NCBI GenBank assembly: GCA_041751095.1
Contig: JBGSYC010000002.1
Coordinates: forward strand, 1 to 64,000
DNA length: 64,000 nucleotides
Source: JADCRZ01 sp041751095
GTDB lineage: Bacteria > Bacteroidota > Bacteroidia > Chitinophagales > Chitinophagaceae
Direction of reading: 5' to 3'
Made by a program: the position numbers and the translations under genes. This document shows positions 53,815 through 63,952 of this stretch, one piece after another (position 1 is the first letter of the stretch; the number at the start of each line of letters is the position of its first letter). The notes under the pieces were generated by a model. That model made no database searches, was not told the origin of the DNA, and worked only from the letters and a program-made list of their open reading frames with translations.

Positions 53815-54978
53815 ATGGCAGGCATTTACATTCACGTTCCGTTTTGCAAAAAGGCCTGTCATTACTGCAATTTTCATTTTTCAACTTCCCTTTCTTTAAA
53901 AGACGAATTTACAACCGCTTTGCTAAAAGAAATCGAAATTACTTCACAGAAGGCGGCAGGCTATCGTATGGGAGGGAAGGCCGGATCTTACCTTGGTACA
54001 GAGCCGGTGGAGACGATTTACTTTGGCGGTGGAACCCCCTCCATATTGCCTGAAAAAGACTTAAAGAAAGTCATTTACAAGATCTTTGACCATTTTGTGG
54101 TTGGGGAAGGTGCTGAAATTACCCTTGAAGCAAACCCCGATGATATCAACAAAGAGAATCTTAAACAATGGAAGGCCGCAGGTATTAACCGCCTTAGCAT
54201 TGGCGTGCAATCATTTTACGATGACGACCTCAGATGGATGAACCGGGCGCATACCGCTGATCAGGCCACTGATTCTGTTGCAACAGCCCAACAAGAAGGT
54301 TTTGAGAATATTACCATCGACCTGATTTATGGTACGCCGTTGCTTACTGATGAACGCTGGGAACGCACCATTCAACAAGCGCTGGTATTAAAGGTGCCCC
54401 ATCTGTCCTGTTACGCTTTAACAGTAGAGCCGTTTACAGCACTATACAAAATGATAGAACAAAAAAAATCCCCTGACACTGATCCGTCAAAACAGGCAGA
54501 CCAGTTCCTGATTTTAACCGACTTAATGGAATCTCACGGTTACGAACACTACGAAATTTCTAATTTTGCAAAACCAGGGATGAGAAGCCGTCACAATTCA
54601 AACTATTGGAGGGGGAAACCCTACCTTGGCCTTGGTCCGTCTGCGCACTCATTCAATAGAATATCGCGGCACCGGAATATACCGAACAATACCCTTTACA
54701 TCCAATCCCTGCTTAACAATATACGTCCGATAGAAACAGAAGATTTAACCCCTCTTCAACGATATAATGAATACGTGATGATATCACTAAGAACAGCGGA
54801 GGGGATTAACCTGCACCATATTGCCGCGGAATTTGGTGAAAACATGTTGATGCATCTAAAAAATTCCGCAAAAAGATACCTTCAGGGCGGACGGCTGATT
54901 TACAGCGAAGGCGTATACCAGCTTACAAGGGAGGGCAAACTTTTTGCTGACGGAATCGCTTCAGATTTATTCGGATAA
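53815..54978 (+). CDS. hemW: Radical SAM haem chaperone HemW
   Basis: 387-aa cytoplasmic protein related to coproporphyrinogen dehydrogenase HemN but serving in haem delivery. The N-terminal radical SAM motif is HVPFCKKACHYCNF (CxxxCxxC), followed by TIYFGGGTPSILP, the family stretch RLSIGVQSF and the C-terminal HemN_C domain. A frame from 53773 adds 14 residues not conserved in the family; MAGIYIHVPF is the usual start. It is convergent with gpsA (14 bp apart). Confidence 0.93.
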   Translation: MAGIYIHVPFCKKACHYCNFHFSTSLSLKDEFTTALLKEIEITSQKAAGYRMGGKAGSYLGTEPVETIYFGGGTPSILPEKDLKKVIYKIFDHFVVGEGAEITLEANPDDINKENLKQWKAAGINRLSIGVQSFYDDDLRWMNRAHTADQATDSVATAQQEGFENITIDLIYGTPLLTDERWERTIQQALVLKVPHLSCYALTVEPFTALYKMIEQKKSPDTDPSKQADQFLILTDLMESHGYEHYEISNFAKPGMRSRHNSNYWRGKPYLGLGPSAHSFNRISRHRNIPNNTLYIQSLLNNIRPIETEDLTPLQRYNEYVMISLRTAEGINLHHIAAEFGENMLMHLKNSAKRYLQGGRLIYSEGVYQLTREGKLFADGIASDLFG

Positions 54979-54992
54979 CCAACATGGAAAAC

Positions 54993-56030
54993 TCACACCA
55001 GGTTCGCTTCAATTGTTTTAAAGCCATGGTGCGGAGAAAGGTTTTCCCAAAGGATGCGGTATATTGTTTGAACAATAGGCATTTCAGCTTTTATTTCTTT
55101 GTTGATCGTAACAATACACTTGCTGGCGTTATAACCTTCAGCGACCATGTTCATCTCCAGTTGAGCCGATCTTACAGAATATCCTTTGCCGATCATATTG
55201 CCAAATGTCCTGTTACGGCTGTATAAAGAGTAACAGGTTACCAGAAGGTCGCCCAAATAAACCGATGCTGCATAATTCGCATGCTTTACCCCGGAAACGG
55301 CATTAACGACTTCATGACCATCCTCTTCCATATTGAGAACTCCGGCTTTTCTTAAAAATCCGGCCATCTCATCTGCGCTGTTTGCAATCAGGACGCTTAG
55401 AAAATTATCTCCATAATCGAGGCCATGGGCAATGCCAGCGCCCAAGGCATAGATATTTTTCAAAATTGCGGCATACTGCACCCCATAAATATCATTGTTG
55501 ATCCGTGTATTGAGGTATTCAGTGCTGAAGCACTGGGCTATAGCCGCGGTAGTATGGGTATCTGTGCCCGAAAAGGTGAGATAGGACAACTTTTCCGCTG
55601 CAACCTCCTCGGCATGGCAGGGCCCCATTAGGGTAAAATACTCACTTATAGACACATCAAAGCAATTCTTCAGGTACTCGTTTACCAGCAGGTTACCTTC
55701 AGGCAGGATCCCTTTAACAGCGGAAATCACCTTCTTGCCTCTGAATGCACCTCTGTCCATATCCCTGAATGTACTGTCAACGAAGGCCGACGGAATGGCT
55801 ATGATAATATAATCACTGGCTTGCAACGCAAGGCTTACATCTGTGTGGAGGGAGAGGCGGGATGTGTCGAAATAAACTGAACTGAGATATTCCGGATTAT
55901 GGTGTCTGTGAAGAAGGTGCTTTATGACAGATTCACTGCGTATCCACCAGTGTATACATTGATTATTCTCGGCAAGTATCTTTGCCAAAGCTGTCGCCCA
56001 ACTGCCGCTCCCGATTAAGCCGAATTGCAT
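54993..56030 (-). CDS. gpsA: Glycerol-3-phosphate dehydrogenase (NAD(P)+)
   Basis: 345-aa enzyme making sn-glycerol-3-phosphate for phospholipids. The N-terminal Rossmann motif is GLIGSGSWATALAK. Conserved segments are ISAVKGILP, LMGPCHAEEVA, the catalytic Lys region AAILKNIYALGAGI and YNASKCIVTI near the C-terminus. Length is normal. Monocistronic on the minus strand. Confidence 0.95.
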   Translation of the reverse strand: MQFGLIGSGSWATALAKILAENNQCIHWWIRSESVIKHLLHRHHNPEYLSSVYFDTSRLSLHTDVSLALQASDYIIIAIPSAFVDSTFRDMDRGAFRGKKVISAVKGILPEGNLLVNEYLKNCFDVSISEYFTLMGPCHAEEVAAEKLSYLTFSGTDTHTTAAIAQCFSTEYLNTRINNDIYGVQYAAILKNIYALGAGIAHGLDYGDNFLSVLIANSADEMAGFLRKAGVLNMEEDGHEVVNAVSGVKHANYAASVYLGDLLVTCYSLYSRNRTFGNMIGKGYSVRSAQLEMNMVAEGYNASKCIVTINKEIKAEMPIVQTIYRILWENLSPHHGFKTIEANLV

Positions 56031-56168
56031 ACACTGGTTGTATTAGGGAAACCCACGCACTTTTTCACAGAGGCTCCAAAGAAATCACAGGAACGTAGTG
56101 GTTAAATATACAAAGACTGAATGGTGTGCACTAGTACCCGATAAGAACCATCCTCTGCTCAATAAAAA

Positions 56169-57554
56169 TTAATCTTTTTTGGGCTCGAACAATTTATCCT
56201 TATCGACAACGGTTACTTTCATACCGTCTTTTAATACTTTACTTACAATGCCATATGGCCCGGTAATAACCTGATCACCTTCTTTTATACCGCTCAATAC
56301 TTCTATATAGCTGATGTCCTGGATATCCGTTCTGACCTTAACTTTCTTCACGGTGTTATCCTTCTGCAACAAAAACACTACTTCTTCCAGGTCGGAAACA
56401 TCCCTTGTATCGTCCTCTGCATTGTTGTTTGTATTGCTTGTCTGGATATTCATGTCTTTCTTCTCATTAGGAGCGCGCTCACTATTCTTGTCGCGTGTTG
56501 TGACAGCGTTTATGGGAATAGAGATGGAATTTTCATGACGCTTGGTCTGAATATCGGCACTAGCGCTCATGCCGGGACGAAAAGGAAAACTTTTCTGCCC
56601 CGAGTTTCCAAACAAGTCACTGTAAGATTCAGCCAGTAACCTGATATGCACTTTATAATTGGTGACATCGTTAGCTGAAGCGGCGGCAGCACTTTGCGAG
56701 GCAGAAGAATTGCTGCTGGCTATTTTGGTTACCAGGCCTTTAAACTTACGCTTATTGTAAGCGTCTATTTCGACCACGGCCGAATCTCCAAAATGCACTT
56801 TGGGGATGTCATTCTCTCCAACATCTACGATCACCTCTATCAGGTTCATGTCTGCCACGCGCATCATTTCCGTACCGGCCATCATTGAATTACCAACCAC
56901 ACGTTCTCCCTTCTTTACGTTAAGAAGAGAAACTACCCCGTTCATGGGAGCCAAAACGGCTGTTCTGCTAAGGTCTTTATTGGCTTTTAACAGATTTGCC
57001 CTTGCACTCAGTACACCTGCCTCATTGCCGATGATACCCTGCAATGCAGCATTATAATTTGCCTGCGCTGTAAGAAATGAGCTCTCCGCCTGTTCAAACT
57101 CGGCTCTTGAAATCACCTTTTCATCCAGCAACTGCTTTTGGCGGTCGTAAACCCTTTTAGCCTGATCCATCGTTGCTTTAAGTGCCTGCATCTGCGCAGA
57201 GCTGTTAGAAACTGTAGCTTGTTGCTGATTAACCAGGGCAGAAGCCTGGTCGCGTTGCGTCGTATAGATATCAGCATATATTTTGGCCAGCACCTGTCCC
57301 TTCCTGACACTGTCGCCTTCATTTACTGCCAGCTCAACGATCTCACCTGAAATATCAGGACTTACTTTTACTTCTACTTCCGGATATAGTTTTCCACTGG
57401 CATTCACTGTTTCAATGATTGTTCGCCGGGCAACTTTTTCTGCGGAAACCTTTATTCCCTCTTCTTTGCCGAGAGCACCCGTCTTTTGTAAAATCAGCAG
57501 AACCGCAAGCAGTCCTACTACTCCGACAATGATCCATAACAATTTTTTATTCAT
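56169..57554 (-). CDS. MacA-like periplasmic adaptor of a tripartite efflux system
   Basis: 461-aa membrane-fusion protein anchored by an N-terminal helix (LLWIIVGVVGLLAVLLIL). The order is lipoyl/barrel-sandwich half (ASGKLYPEVEVKVSPDISGEI), a helical hairpin (about 95-185), second lipoyl half (VLAPMNGVVSLLNVKKGERV), beta-barrel and membrane-proximal domain with an Asn/Asp-rich insert (NTNNNAEDDTRD). It connects an inner-membrane pump to TolC. A TolC-family gene precedes it, but no pump gene follows; gpsA is next. Confidence 0.92.
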   Translation of the reverse strand: MNKKLLWIIVGVVGLLAVLLILQKTGALGKEEGIKVSAEKVARRTIIETVNASGKLYPEVEVKVSPDISGEIVELAVNEGDSVRKGQVLAKIYADIYTTQRDQASALVNQQQATVSNSSAQMQALKATMDQAKRVYDRQKQLLDEKVISRAEFEQAESSFLTAQANYNAALQGIIGNEAGVLSARANLLKANKDLSRTAVLAPMNGVVSLLNVKKGERVVGNSMMAGTEMMRVADMNLIEVIVDVGENDIPKVHFGDSAVVEIDAYNKRKFKGLVTKIASSNSSASQSAAAASANDVTNYKVHIRLLAESYSDLFGNSGQKSFPFRPGMSASADIQTKRHENSISIPINAVTTRDKNSERAPNEKKDMNIQTSNTNNNAEDDTRDVSDLEEVVFLLQKDNTVKKVKVRTDIQDISYIEVLSGIKEGDQVITGPYGIVSKVLKDGMKVTVVDKDKLFEPKKD

Positions 57555-57657
57555 ATAAATGCATATTTAATTTCCGGGTACCCGCCCTGCGTTAAAACTG
57601 TATCCGGAACGATAACAGCCTTATGAAATTACGCAGGTGCATTATTCCGCGGAAATA

Positions 57658-59109
57658 TTACAATTTCAAACCTTGTCCTTTATAAAATTCCAAAACTTTC
57701 ATTTTAAAAATATAGTCATACTGTGCCAGCAACAAATCAATTTGGGCCCTGAATAGATTATTCTGGTTTGTTATCAATTCGAAAGACGTCAGTAGATTAA
57801 CATCGTATCTCTTTTTCGACAGTTCATATGAACGCTGAGCTGTTTGAACCGCCTTCTGGCTGGCTACATGCTTTTGCAGCGCCGCAAGCGCATTATTGTA
57901 TGCGCTATAAATATCCTGCTTTAACGTCTGTGTGTCGAGTTCGTTCTGAAGCTGGACATTCCTGATATTCAATTTTGACCTTTCCCATGCTGAACGCGCA
58001 GTATAGCGGTTAAATAAAGGTACACTTATACCCAGGCCGACACTTTGTCCAAAATTAGACTCCAGCTGACGTCCAAAGCCGCTCCAGACTTCACCAAACT
58101 CTTTCGCCGCTTTTCTTCCGGTGAAAGTAGGAGAAAACACCGGGATGGCCGTGGTGCCGTTTTTGGCATATAAACCAGTTGGCTGTTCGCCCGTCTGCGT
58201 TCCGGGTATTGTAGCCTGGAAAGCGCTGAAAAAATTTGACGAAAGCCCGGCAAATGCCCCTAAAGACGGATACATGCTCCCTCTAGCGGCATCCCTGCTT
58301 TTCATGGCGGCCAGTAAGTTCAGCTCGTTTACACGTTGCTGTGGAAGATTAGCTAAAGCAAGCCTGAATACATATTCAGGTTGCAGTTCAGCCAGCGTTT
58401 CAATCGGAATTTTATTTGCATCCGGCGTTTCTATATCAAAGGGTTGCGCCGCATCAAGATTTAAAATGGCCTTCAGGCCAAGCAGTTGTAACTCCCTGTT
58501 GGCGACCGACGTTACCAGGGTAGAACTATCCCTCGCCAGCTGCGCCTCAATTTCGGCTGCATTTAGCTCCGGCAAGGCTCCGGCATCTACCCTTTTGCGG
58601 GTCACGTCTAATTGTTCCTGTGTTAGTTTGATCTGATATTCATTGATAATCACCTGCTCTTTCGCCTGCAAGGCCAGCAAATAAGCATTTGCTACTCTTA
58701 AGGCGATATCATTTTTTGCTTTTTCTTCAGAAGCCCTGAGTGCGGCCATCTGCAACTTGCTGGCCGCAGTTGTATTACGCTGAGAGTAAAAATTAAAGAT
58801 GTTTATAGACGTATTCAGGCCAAAACTGGAGAAAAGCGAGTTTGTGTTTTCAAAAATTCCGGTCGTCGGGTTTTCCCTTCTTCCAAAACTTAAACCCCAG
58901 TTATTAGTAAACGAAGCGGTGGGATAGGCACCAGCCCTGTTCTGCATAAAATCAATTTCAGCCTGTAAGGAAGATAGATTTGCCTGTTTTACGCTGATGT
59001 TGTTGGCTATAGCATATTCGACCGTTTGACGGAGATTCCATTCTTTCTGACTAAACACAGGGATACTAAACAGAACTGCCAGTAAATAGCCAAAAAAATT
59101 TTTCTTCAT
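57658..59109 (-). CDS. TolC-family outer-membrane efflux channel
   Basis: 483-aa trimeric channel with a signal peptide (FFGYLLAVLFSIPVFSQ) and two OEP repeats rich in long amphipathic helices (WNLRQTVEYAIANNISVKQANL, LVTSVANRELQLLGLKAILNLD, GQSVGLGISVPLFNRYTA). It provides the outer-membrane exit duct for the MacA-like adaptor encoded 104 bp downstream. A longer frame begins at 59193; the signal peptide starts at MKKNFFGY (59109). Confidence 0.93.
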   Translation of the reverse strand: MKKNFFGYLLAVLFSIPVFSQKEWNLRQTVEYAIANNISVKQANLSSLQAEIDFMQNRAGAYPTASFTNNWGLSFGRRENPTTGIFENTNSLFSSFGLNTSINIFNFYSQRNTTAASKLQMAALRASEEKAKNDIALRVANAYLLALQAKEQVIINEYQIKLTQEQLDVTRKRVDAGALPELNAAEIEAQLARDSSTLVTSVANRELQLLGLKAILNLDAAQPFDIETPDANKIPIETLAELQPEYVFRLALANLPQQRVNELNLLAAMKSRDAARGSMYPSLGAFAGLSSNFFSAFQATIPGTQTGEQPTGLYAKNGTTAIPVFSPTFTGRKAAKEFGEVWSGFGRQLESNFGQSVGLGISVPLFNRYTARSAWERSKLNIRNVQLQNELDTQTLKQDIYSAYNNALAALQKHVASQKAVQTAQRSYELSKKRYDVNLLTSFELITNQNNLFRAQIDLLLAQYDYIFKMKVLEFYKGQGLKL

Positions 59110-59229
59110 AAAAATAAATTTAAAGGTAATCATCTTGCAGGCAATATCGATGGAAGTATCCACTAACAGCTCCGGATAGAAGGCCATAAACATAAATAAT
59201 TAATTCAATCAGAGCTGATTTACCAAATG

Positions 59230-60429
59230 TTAAATTTTGCCTAAAGCCTGATCAATGTCAGTTATTAAGTAGTCAGCTTCTTCTAAACCAACGTATAAGC
59301 GCACCATCCGGTGACGAGGCTCGCCTGCATCGAATTCATCCTTCCTGAGGGAAGCACATCCGGGAATAATCAGGCTTTCGTGCCCGCCCCAGCTCACAGC
59401 TATTAGAATATGCTTTAATGATTCACAAAATGTTACGATCTGATCCATGCTTTCAGCTCTGATAATAAATGTGAGCAGGCCACCTGCACCCTTCATCTGT
59501 CGTTTTGCTAATTCATATTGGGGAAAGGTTTCATCGAGCGGCATGATTACACGTTCAACCTTGGGATGCTGCTTAAGGTAATCTACGACCTTCAGAGCGG
59601 TTAGGCTAATCCGTTCAAGGCGGGAAGGTAAAGTTCTTAGTCCACGAAGCAGCAACCACGCATTAAAGGGCTGGATGCCGCTGCCTATTGCCAGGTACTC
59701 ACTCAGGAAAATCTTCCTGATCATTTTTTTCGAACCTGTAACTACCCCGGCCACGGTATCACTGTGGCCGCTGATATACTTTGTAGCGGACTGCACAACC
59801 ATATCGATACCGTAACGAATCGGGGTTTGATACAAGGGAGTACAATAGCTATTGTCGCAAATGGTAACAATGTCTTCGGCTTTGGCGAGGTCGGCCACTG
59901 CCTGCAGGTCTTGTAACGCAAAATCCCAGGAGTTAGGCGATTCGAGATAGATCAATGAGGTTGTTGGAAGAATCGCTCTTTCGAAATTTTCTATTTTGGT
60001 GCCGTCTATGTAGGTGGTGGTAACCTGAAAGCGGGGCAAAATCGTGTCGAACATATGCTGTGCCCAGGTATAAGGCTTAATAACAGAAACAATATGATCA
60101 CCGGCTTTAACGGTAGACAATACTGAGGCAAATATTGCGGCAGCTCCACTGTTAAAAACCAGGCAATCCTCAGCCAGATCAAGCGCCGCCAACTTTTTCC
60201 GGAGCATATCCACTGTTGGATTAAGGCCGCGGCTATATAAATAGCCCGACATTTCGTCTTCAAATACCTTCCTGAGATCTTCTACCTTCTTAAAGGCAAA
60301 GTTGCTGGTTTGAAAGATCGGCGGGGCAATGGCGTTATAATAGTTCCCCCTCTCTTCTCCCAATTCATTAATGATAAAAGAAATGTCTGAGAGCGGATTT
60401 GAAAAGTCCTGCGAATGTTCTGTCAGCAT
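59230..60429 (-). CDS. Cys/Met metabolism PLP-dependent enzyme (cystathionine gamma-synthase/lyase family)
   Basis: 399-aa cytoplasmic PLP enzyme. PLP-binding Lys217 lies in QSATKYISGHSD, with the phosphate-binding stretch YSRGLNPTVDMLRKKLA and the cofactor-stacking region IKPYTWAQHMFD. The C-terminal domain contains SWGGHESLIIPG. Whether it is a cystathionine gamma-synthase, beta-lyase or sulfhydrylase cannot be told from sequence alone. The APC permease gene ends 63 bp upstream on the same strand, so the two may be one unit. Confidence 0.9.
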   Translation of the reverse strand: MLTEHSQDFSNPLSDISFIINELGEERGNYYNAIAPPIFQTSNFAFKKVEDLRKVFEDEMSGYLYSRGLNPTVDMLRKKLAALDLAEDCLVFNSGAAAIFASVLSTVKAGDHIVSVIKPYTWAQHMFDTILPRFQVTTTYIDGTKIENFERAILPTTSLIYLESPNSWDFALQDLQAVADLAKAEDIVTICDNSYCTPLYQTPIRYGIDMVVQSATKYISGHSDTVAGVVTGSKKMIRKIFLSEYLAIGSGIQPFNAWLLLRGLRTLPSRLERISLTALKVVDYLKQHPKVERVIMPLDETFPQYELAKRQMKGAGGLLTFIIRAESMDQIVTFCESLKHILIAVSWGGHESLIIPGCASLRKDEFDAGEPRHRMVRLYVGLEEADYLITDIDQALGKI

Positions 60430-60491
60430 GTTTGACTTCGATTAAGGATAAATGATGAAAAGCGCAATACATTATGAAATACGTTAGCTCT

Positions 60492-61823
60492 TTATTTTCG
60501 CATTTGGGTAATGAAGTAAATGACAATAAACAACGCCAACGCGCCTATGCCTGTAAGGGCAGTCAGGGGTTTATCCCAGAAAATACTCAGGGCAACGAAT
60601 ACATAAGCAACGATGAAAATGAGCGGCAGCAAAGGGTATAACCTCATTGTATAGATGCTTTTGCCTGCAGGGAACACTTTCTTCCTTCGCAAAATAAAGA
60701 TTGTTGCGGCCGAAGTGGCCATACCGATACAATCGAGAAAAATAGTAAAGCTTAGTATTTCATCAAATTCTTTTGCGTAAAATATGATGGCTACGCATAT
60801 GGCGGCAAACGCAGAGAGTGAAACAAGTAACACCTGGGTAGTAAGTCCTTTATACATAAAGATTTTTGGCAGCACCCCATCTTCACTCATCGCATACATA
60901 ACTCTCGGGTTACTCATCAGAAGAACGTTCACGTAGGCCAAAACCGAAAGGAATAACAGGATGGAGAGAATATTACCTGCTTCCGGCCCAAATACATGCG
61001 ATGCCATAATGGCCGCTATGCCGGTAGAGGTTTGCAGGTTTTCAAACCCGATCACTTTATAGTAAGCATAATTTATGGTAAGATAGAGGAGGATGATAAT
61101 AAACAGCCCGGTGAAAATACCGCGTGGGATCGTTTTGCCGGGTTCTTTTACTTCCCCCCCGAAATTTATCGTTTGCTGGTAACCGCCATAGGTAAACGAC
61201 ACGGCGACCAGCCCGATGCCAAAAGCCTTAATGTATTGAAACCATGGAATGCCGGCGCCGTCATCAGGCGTTGTATCTCCCGAAACGCTATTATGCGATC
61301 CGGAAAAAAACAATGGCAATATCAGCAGCAGAATCATGCTGATCTTAATGATTGTAAGGATATTTTGTGTTCTTGCACTCATTTTTAATCCCATAAGGTT
61401 TATACCATAAAATATCAATATTGATGTGATGGAAATGACCACCCGGATATTTTGCGCATTTGCTGTTTGGGGAAATATCACTTTGGTGATGTACTCAGAA
61501 CCGATCAGGGCAACGCCTGCCAGAGACGCAGCGTTGGAAATGAGGATAATACAGTTGATGGCAAATGCAATCGACGGATGATAGCAGTAAGAAAATATTT
61601 TGTAGTAGGCGCCGGTAACAGGAAGGCGTGACCCGATTTCAGCATAGGTCAACGCCCCACACAAAGCTATGAGGCCACCTGCGAGCCATGCGGCGAAAAA
61701 AACCACCGGCGTGGGAGACGCTGCGGCCACATTTACAGGCGTACGGAATATCCCCATGCCGATGACCAGGCTTACCACTATCATCGTGAAATCAAACAAA
61801 TTCAGATTGGATGGTTTGGCCAT
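60492..61823 (-). CDS. APC-family amino acid permease
   Basis: 443-aa inner-membrane transporter with twelve predicted helices. It has the Gly-rich helix 1 motif (SLVIGMGIFRTPVNVAA) and a typical loop (AGGLIALCGALTYAEIGSRLPVTGAYYKI) of the amino acid-polyamine-organocation superfamily. The unwound helix 6 region is VAVSFTYGGYQQTINFGGEV. The substrate is unknown; the adjacent sulphur amino acid PLP enzyme suggests an amino acid. It is divergent from the TonB-dependent receptor with 56 bp between starts. Confidence 0.91.
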   Translation of the reverse strand: MAKPSNLNLFDFTMIVVSLVIGMGIFRTPVNVAAASPTPVVFFAAWLAGGLIALCGALTYAEIGSRLPVTGAYYKIFSYCYHPSIAFAINCIILISNAASLAGVALIGSEYITKVIFPQTANAQNIRVVISITSILIFYGINLMGLKMSARTQNILTIIKISMILLLILPLFFSGSHNSVSGDTTPDDGAGIPWFQYIKAFGIGLVAVSFTYGGYQQTINFGGEVKEPGKTIPRGIFTGLFIIILLYLTINYAYYKVIGFENLQTSTGIAAIMASHVFGPEAGNILSILLFLSVLAYVNVLLMSNPRVMYAMSEDGVLPKIFMYKGLTTQVLLVSLSAFAAICVAIIFYAKEFDEILSFTIFLDCIGMATSAATIFILRRKKVFPAGKSIYTMRLYPLLPLIFIVAYVFVALSIFWDKPLTALTGIGALALFIVIYFITQMRK

Positions 61824-61850
61824 TAAATGAAGTTAATGAATAATACAATT

Positions 61851-61858
61851 TAACTTTG
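61851..61858 (+). promoter_or_regulatory. -7 promoter element of the second TonB-dependent receptor
   Basis: TAACTTTG matches TAnnTTTG exactly and ends 21 nt before the ATG at 61880. It lies in the 56-bp divergent gap shared with the permease gene. Confidence 0.6.
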
Positions 61859-61879
61859 GTCAAGAAACAATGATACGCT

Positions 61880-63952
61880 ATGTATAAAACAGCTGTAATT
61901 TTTTTTATGGGAATATTGTACGCATTTATCCTCCCTGCGCAACAAAACAGTAATGATACTATAGCTGTCGGCACTTTACATGAAGTAATTGTAAGAGCTT
62001 ACGAACAGGATCGCAGTCTTAAAGACGTTGCAGCGCCGGTAAGTATCGTCAACCAGCGACAACTGCAGCGGTTTGGGCCGTACTCTATATTGCCCGCAGT
62101 GAATGCTGCTCCGGGCGTTCGCATGGAAGAACGATCGCCGGGAAGTTACCGGTTAAACATAAGGGGTAGTTCACTTCGTTCTCCGTTCGGGGTCAGGAAT
62201 GTAAAAATTTACTGGAATGATATCCCGTTTACTGATCCCGGCGGCAATACATATCTTAACCAGTTCTCGTTTTATAATTTTTCTTCCATTGAGATCATAA
62301 AAGGACCGGGCAGCAGCCTTTACGGCGCTGGCACAGGCGGAGTAATGCTGATCAACAGTTTTCCTTCCAAATCAGATAAAAGGATTACTGCAAGGTATTC
62401 GCAGGGCAGCTTCAATTCGCGGAACGTAAACGTTTCGGCTTTTACGGGCAACGAATCTTTCAGCAGCCAGCTTGCTTATACACACCAGAACAGCGACGGC
62501 TACCGCGAACATACCGGCATGCGGAGAGATATTGTAAGCTGGGAAACAAAAATCAGGAGTAGTGAAAAACAATCCATTTCAACTCATGTATTGTACGGTG
62601 ACCTGTATTACCAGACTCCGGGAGCATTAACCAAACAGCAGTTTCTCAATAACCCAAAGGCATCCAGACCTGCGGCGGCAGGTTTCCCTGGCGCAGTACA
62701 AAATCAGGCTGCTATCCGTCAAAGATCCTTTGTAGCAGGAATGCGCCAGCAATATAACTTTAATGAACAATGGCAAAACAGCACTTCCGTATATGGTGCG
62801 TTTTCACAGATCAGCAATCCTGCCATCCGCAATTATGAAAAAAGGCTGGAACCACATTTTGGAGGAAGAACAACTTTCACCTATTCTGCAAATATTCAAA
62901 AGACACAGCTTAAACTCGTTGCCGGCGGAGAGTTCCAGCAGGGGTACGCTAATATTAAGGTATATAAAAACAATCGTGGCAAACCGGATTCGATACAAAC
63001 AGATGATGAGGTAAGCAATAATCAGGGTGCCGTATTTGTTCAGACAGAATTGAATTTTGTAAAAGGATGGATAGCCACAGCAGGCATGAGCCTGAACACA
63101 GCCAAAGTATCGTTTAACCGGCTCTCGCAGGTTCCGGCATTCACTTTCGCCACGCGATATAATAACGAACTTGCCCCCCGTGTTTCGCTGTTAAAAAAGC
63201 TTGGCTCCCAATCGGCGGTGTATGCACTCGTATCCAGGGGATTTTCCCCTCCCACCACTGCAGAACTTCTTCCGTCCACAAGCGTCATCAACACGGCATT
63301 ACAGGCGGAGCATGGCCTGAATTATGAACTTGGCTTCCGTGGCAACTATTTCGCTAATCGTTTGAACATAGATGTTAACCTCTTCGATTTCAGATTGCAA
63401 AATGCCCTAACCCAGCGACGCGACGTATCGGGGGCTGATTATTTTGTAAATGCAGGAGACACGAAACAGCAGGGTGTTGAAACAGCGATCAATTTCGCAC
63501 TCGTAAAAAATGAAGACCGCCTTTTTAGCGGGTCAACAGTATGGCTGAGTCATACTTATCATCACTTCCTTTACAGAAATTTCAAGCAGGTAAATGCAGA
63601 TCTTGCCGGAAAAAAAATACCGGGTATATCTCCACATACGGTTGCATGCGGAATTGACGTTGCCGTTAAACACGGTTTATATGCCGGCCTCACTTATTAC
63701 TACAGCGACAGGATTCCGTTAAATGATGCAAACGTAGAATTTGCTTCATCTTACAACTTACTGGGATTTAAAACCGGTTATTCGGAAACGTTCGGGAAGC
63801 ATTTGAAAATGGATATCTATTTTAGCGGGGATAACCTGTTCAATCAAACCTACAGCCTTGGTAACGACATCAATGCGGCCGGCAATCGTTTTTATAACGC
63901 AGCGCCCGGTGTCAATTACACGGCAGGAGTATCGTTCGAAGTAGGGTTGTAG
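61880..63952 (+). CDS. TonB-dependent outer-membrane receptor, FecA-like
   Basis: 690-aa gated outer-membrane transporter energised by TonB. It has a signal peptide (AVIFFMGILYAFILPAQ), a TonB-box-like region (GTLHEVIVRAYEQ) and a plug domain with VNAAPGVRMEERSPGSYRLNIRGSS-type and IEIIKGPGSSLYGAGTGGVMLI motifs. A barrel of about 22 strands ends in SFEVGL. It lacks the N-terminal carboxypeptidase-like domain seen in the receptor at the left end, and no SusD partner follows. The substrate is unknown; iron chelates are common for this subclass. Confidence 0.93.
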   Translation: MYKTAVIFFMGILYAFILPAQQNSNDTIAVGTLHEVIVRAYEQDRSLKDVAAPVSIVNQRQLQRFGPYSILPAVNAAPGVRMEERSPGSYRLNIRGSSLRSPFGVRNVKIYWNDIPFTDPGGNTYLNQFSFYNFSSIEIIKGPGSSLYGAGTGGVMLINSFPSKSDKRITARYSQGSFNSRNVNVSAFTGNESFSSQLAYTHQNSDGYREHTGMRRDIVSWETKIRSSEKQSISTHVLYGDLYYQTPGALTKQQFLNNPKASRPAAAGFPGAVQNQAAIRQRSFVAGMRQQYNFNEQWQNSTSVYGAFSQISNPAIRNYEKRLEPHFGGRTTFTYSANIQKTQLKLVAGGEFQQGYANIKVYKNNRGKPDSIQTDDEVSNNQGAVFVQTELNFVKGWIATAGMSLNTAKVSFNRLSQVPAFTFATRYNNELAPRVSLLKKLGSQSAVYALVSRGFSPPTTAELLPSTSVINTALQAEHGLNYELGFRGNYFANRLNIDVNLFDFRLQNALTQRRDVSGADYFVNAGDTKQQGVETAINFALVKNEDRLFSGSTVWLSHTYHHFLYRNFKQVNADLAGKKIPGISPHTVACGIDVAVKHGLYAGLTYYYSDRIPLNDANVEFASSYNLLGFKTGYSETFGKHLKMDIYFSGDNLFNQTYSLGNDINAAGNRFYNAAPGVNYTAGVSFEVGL

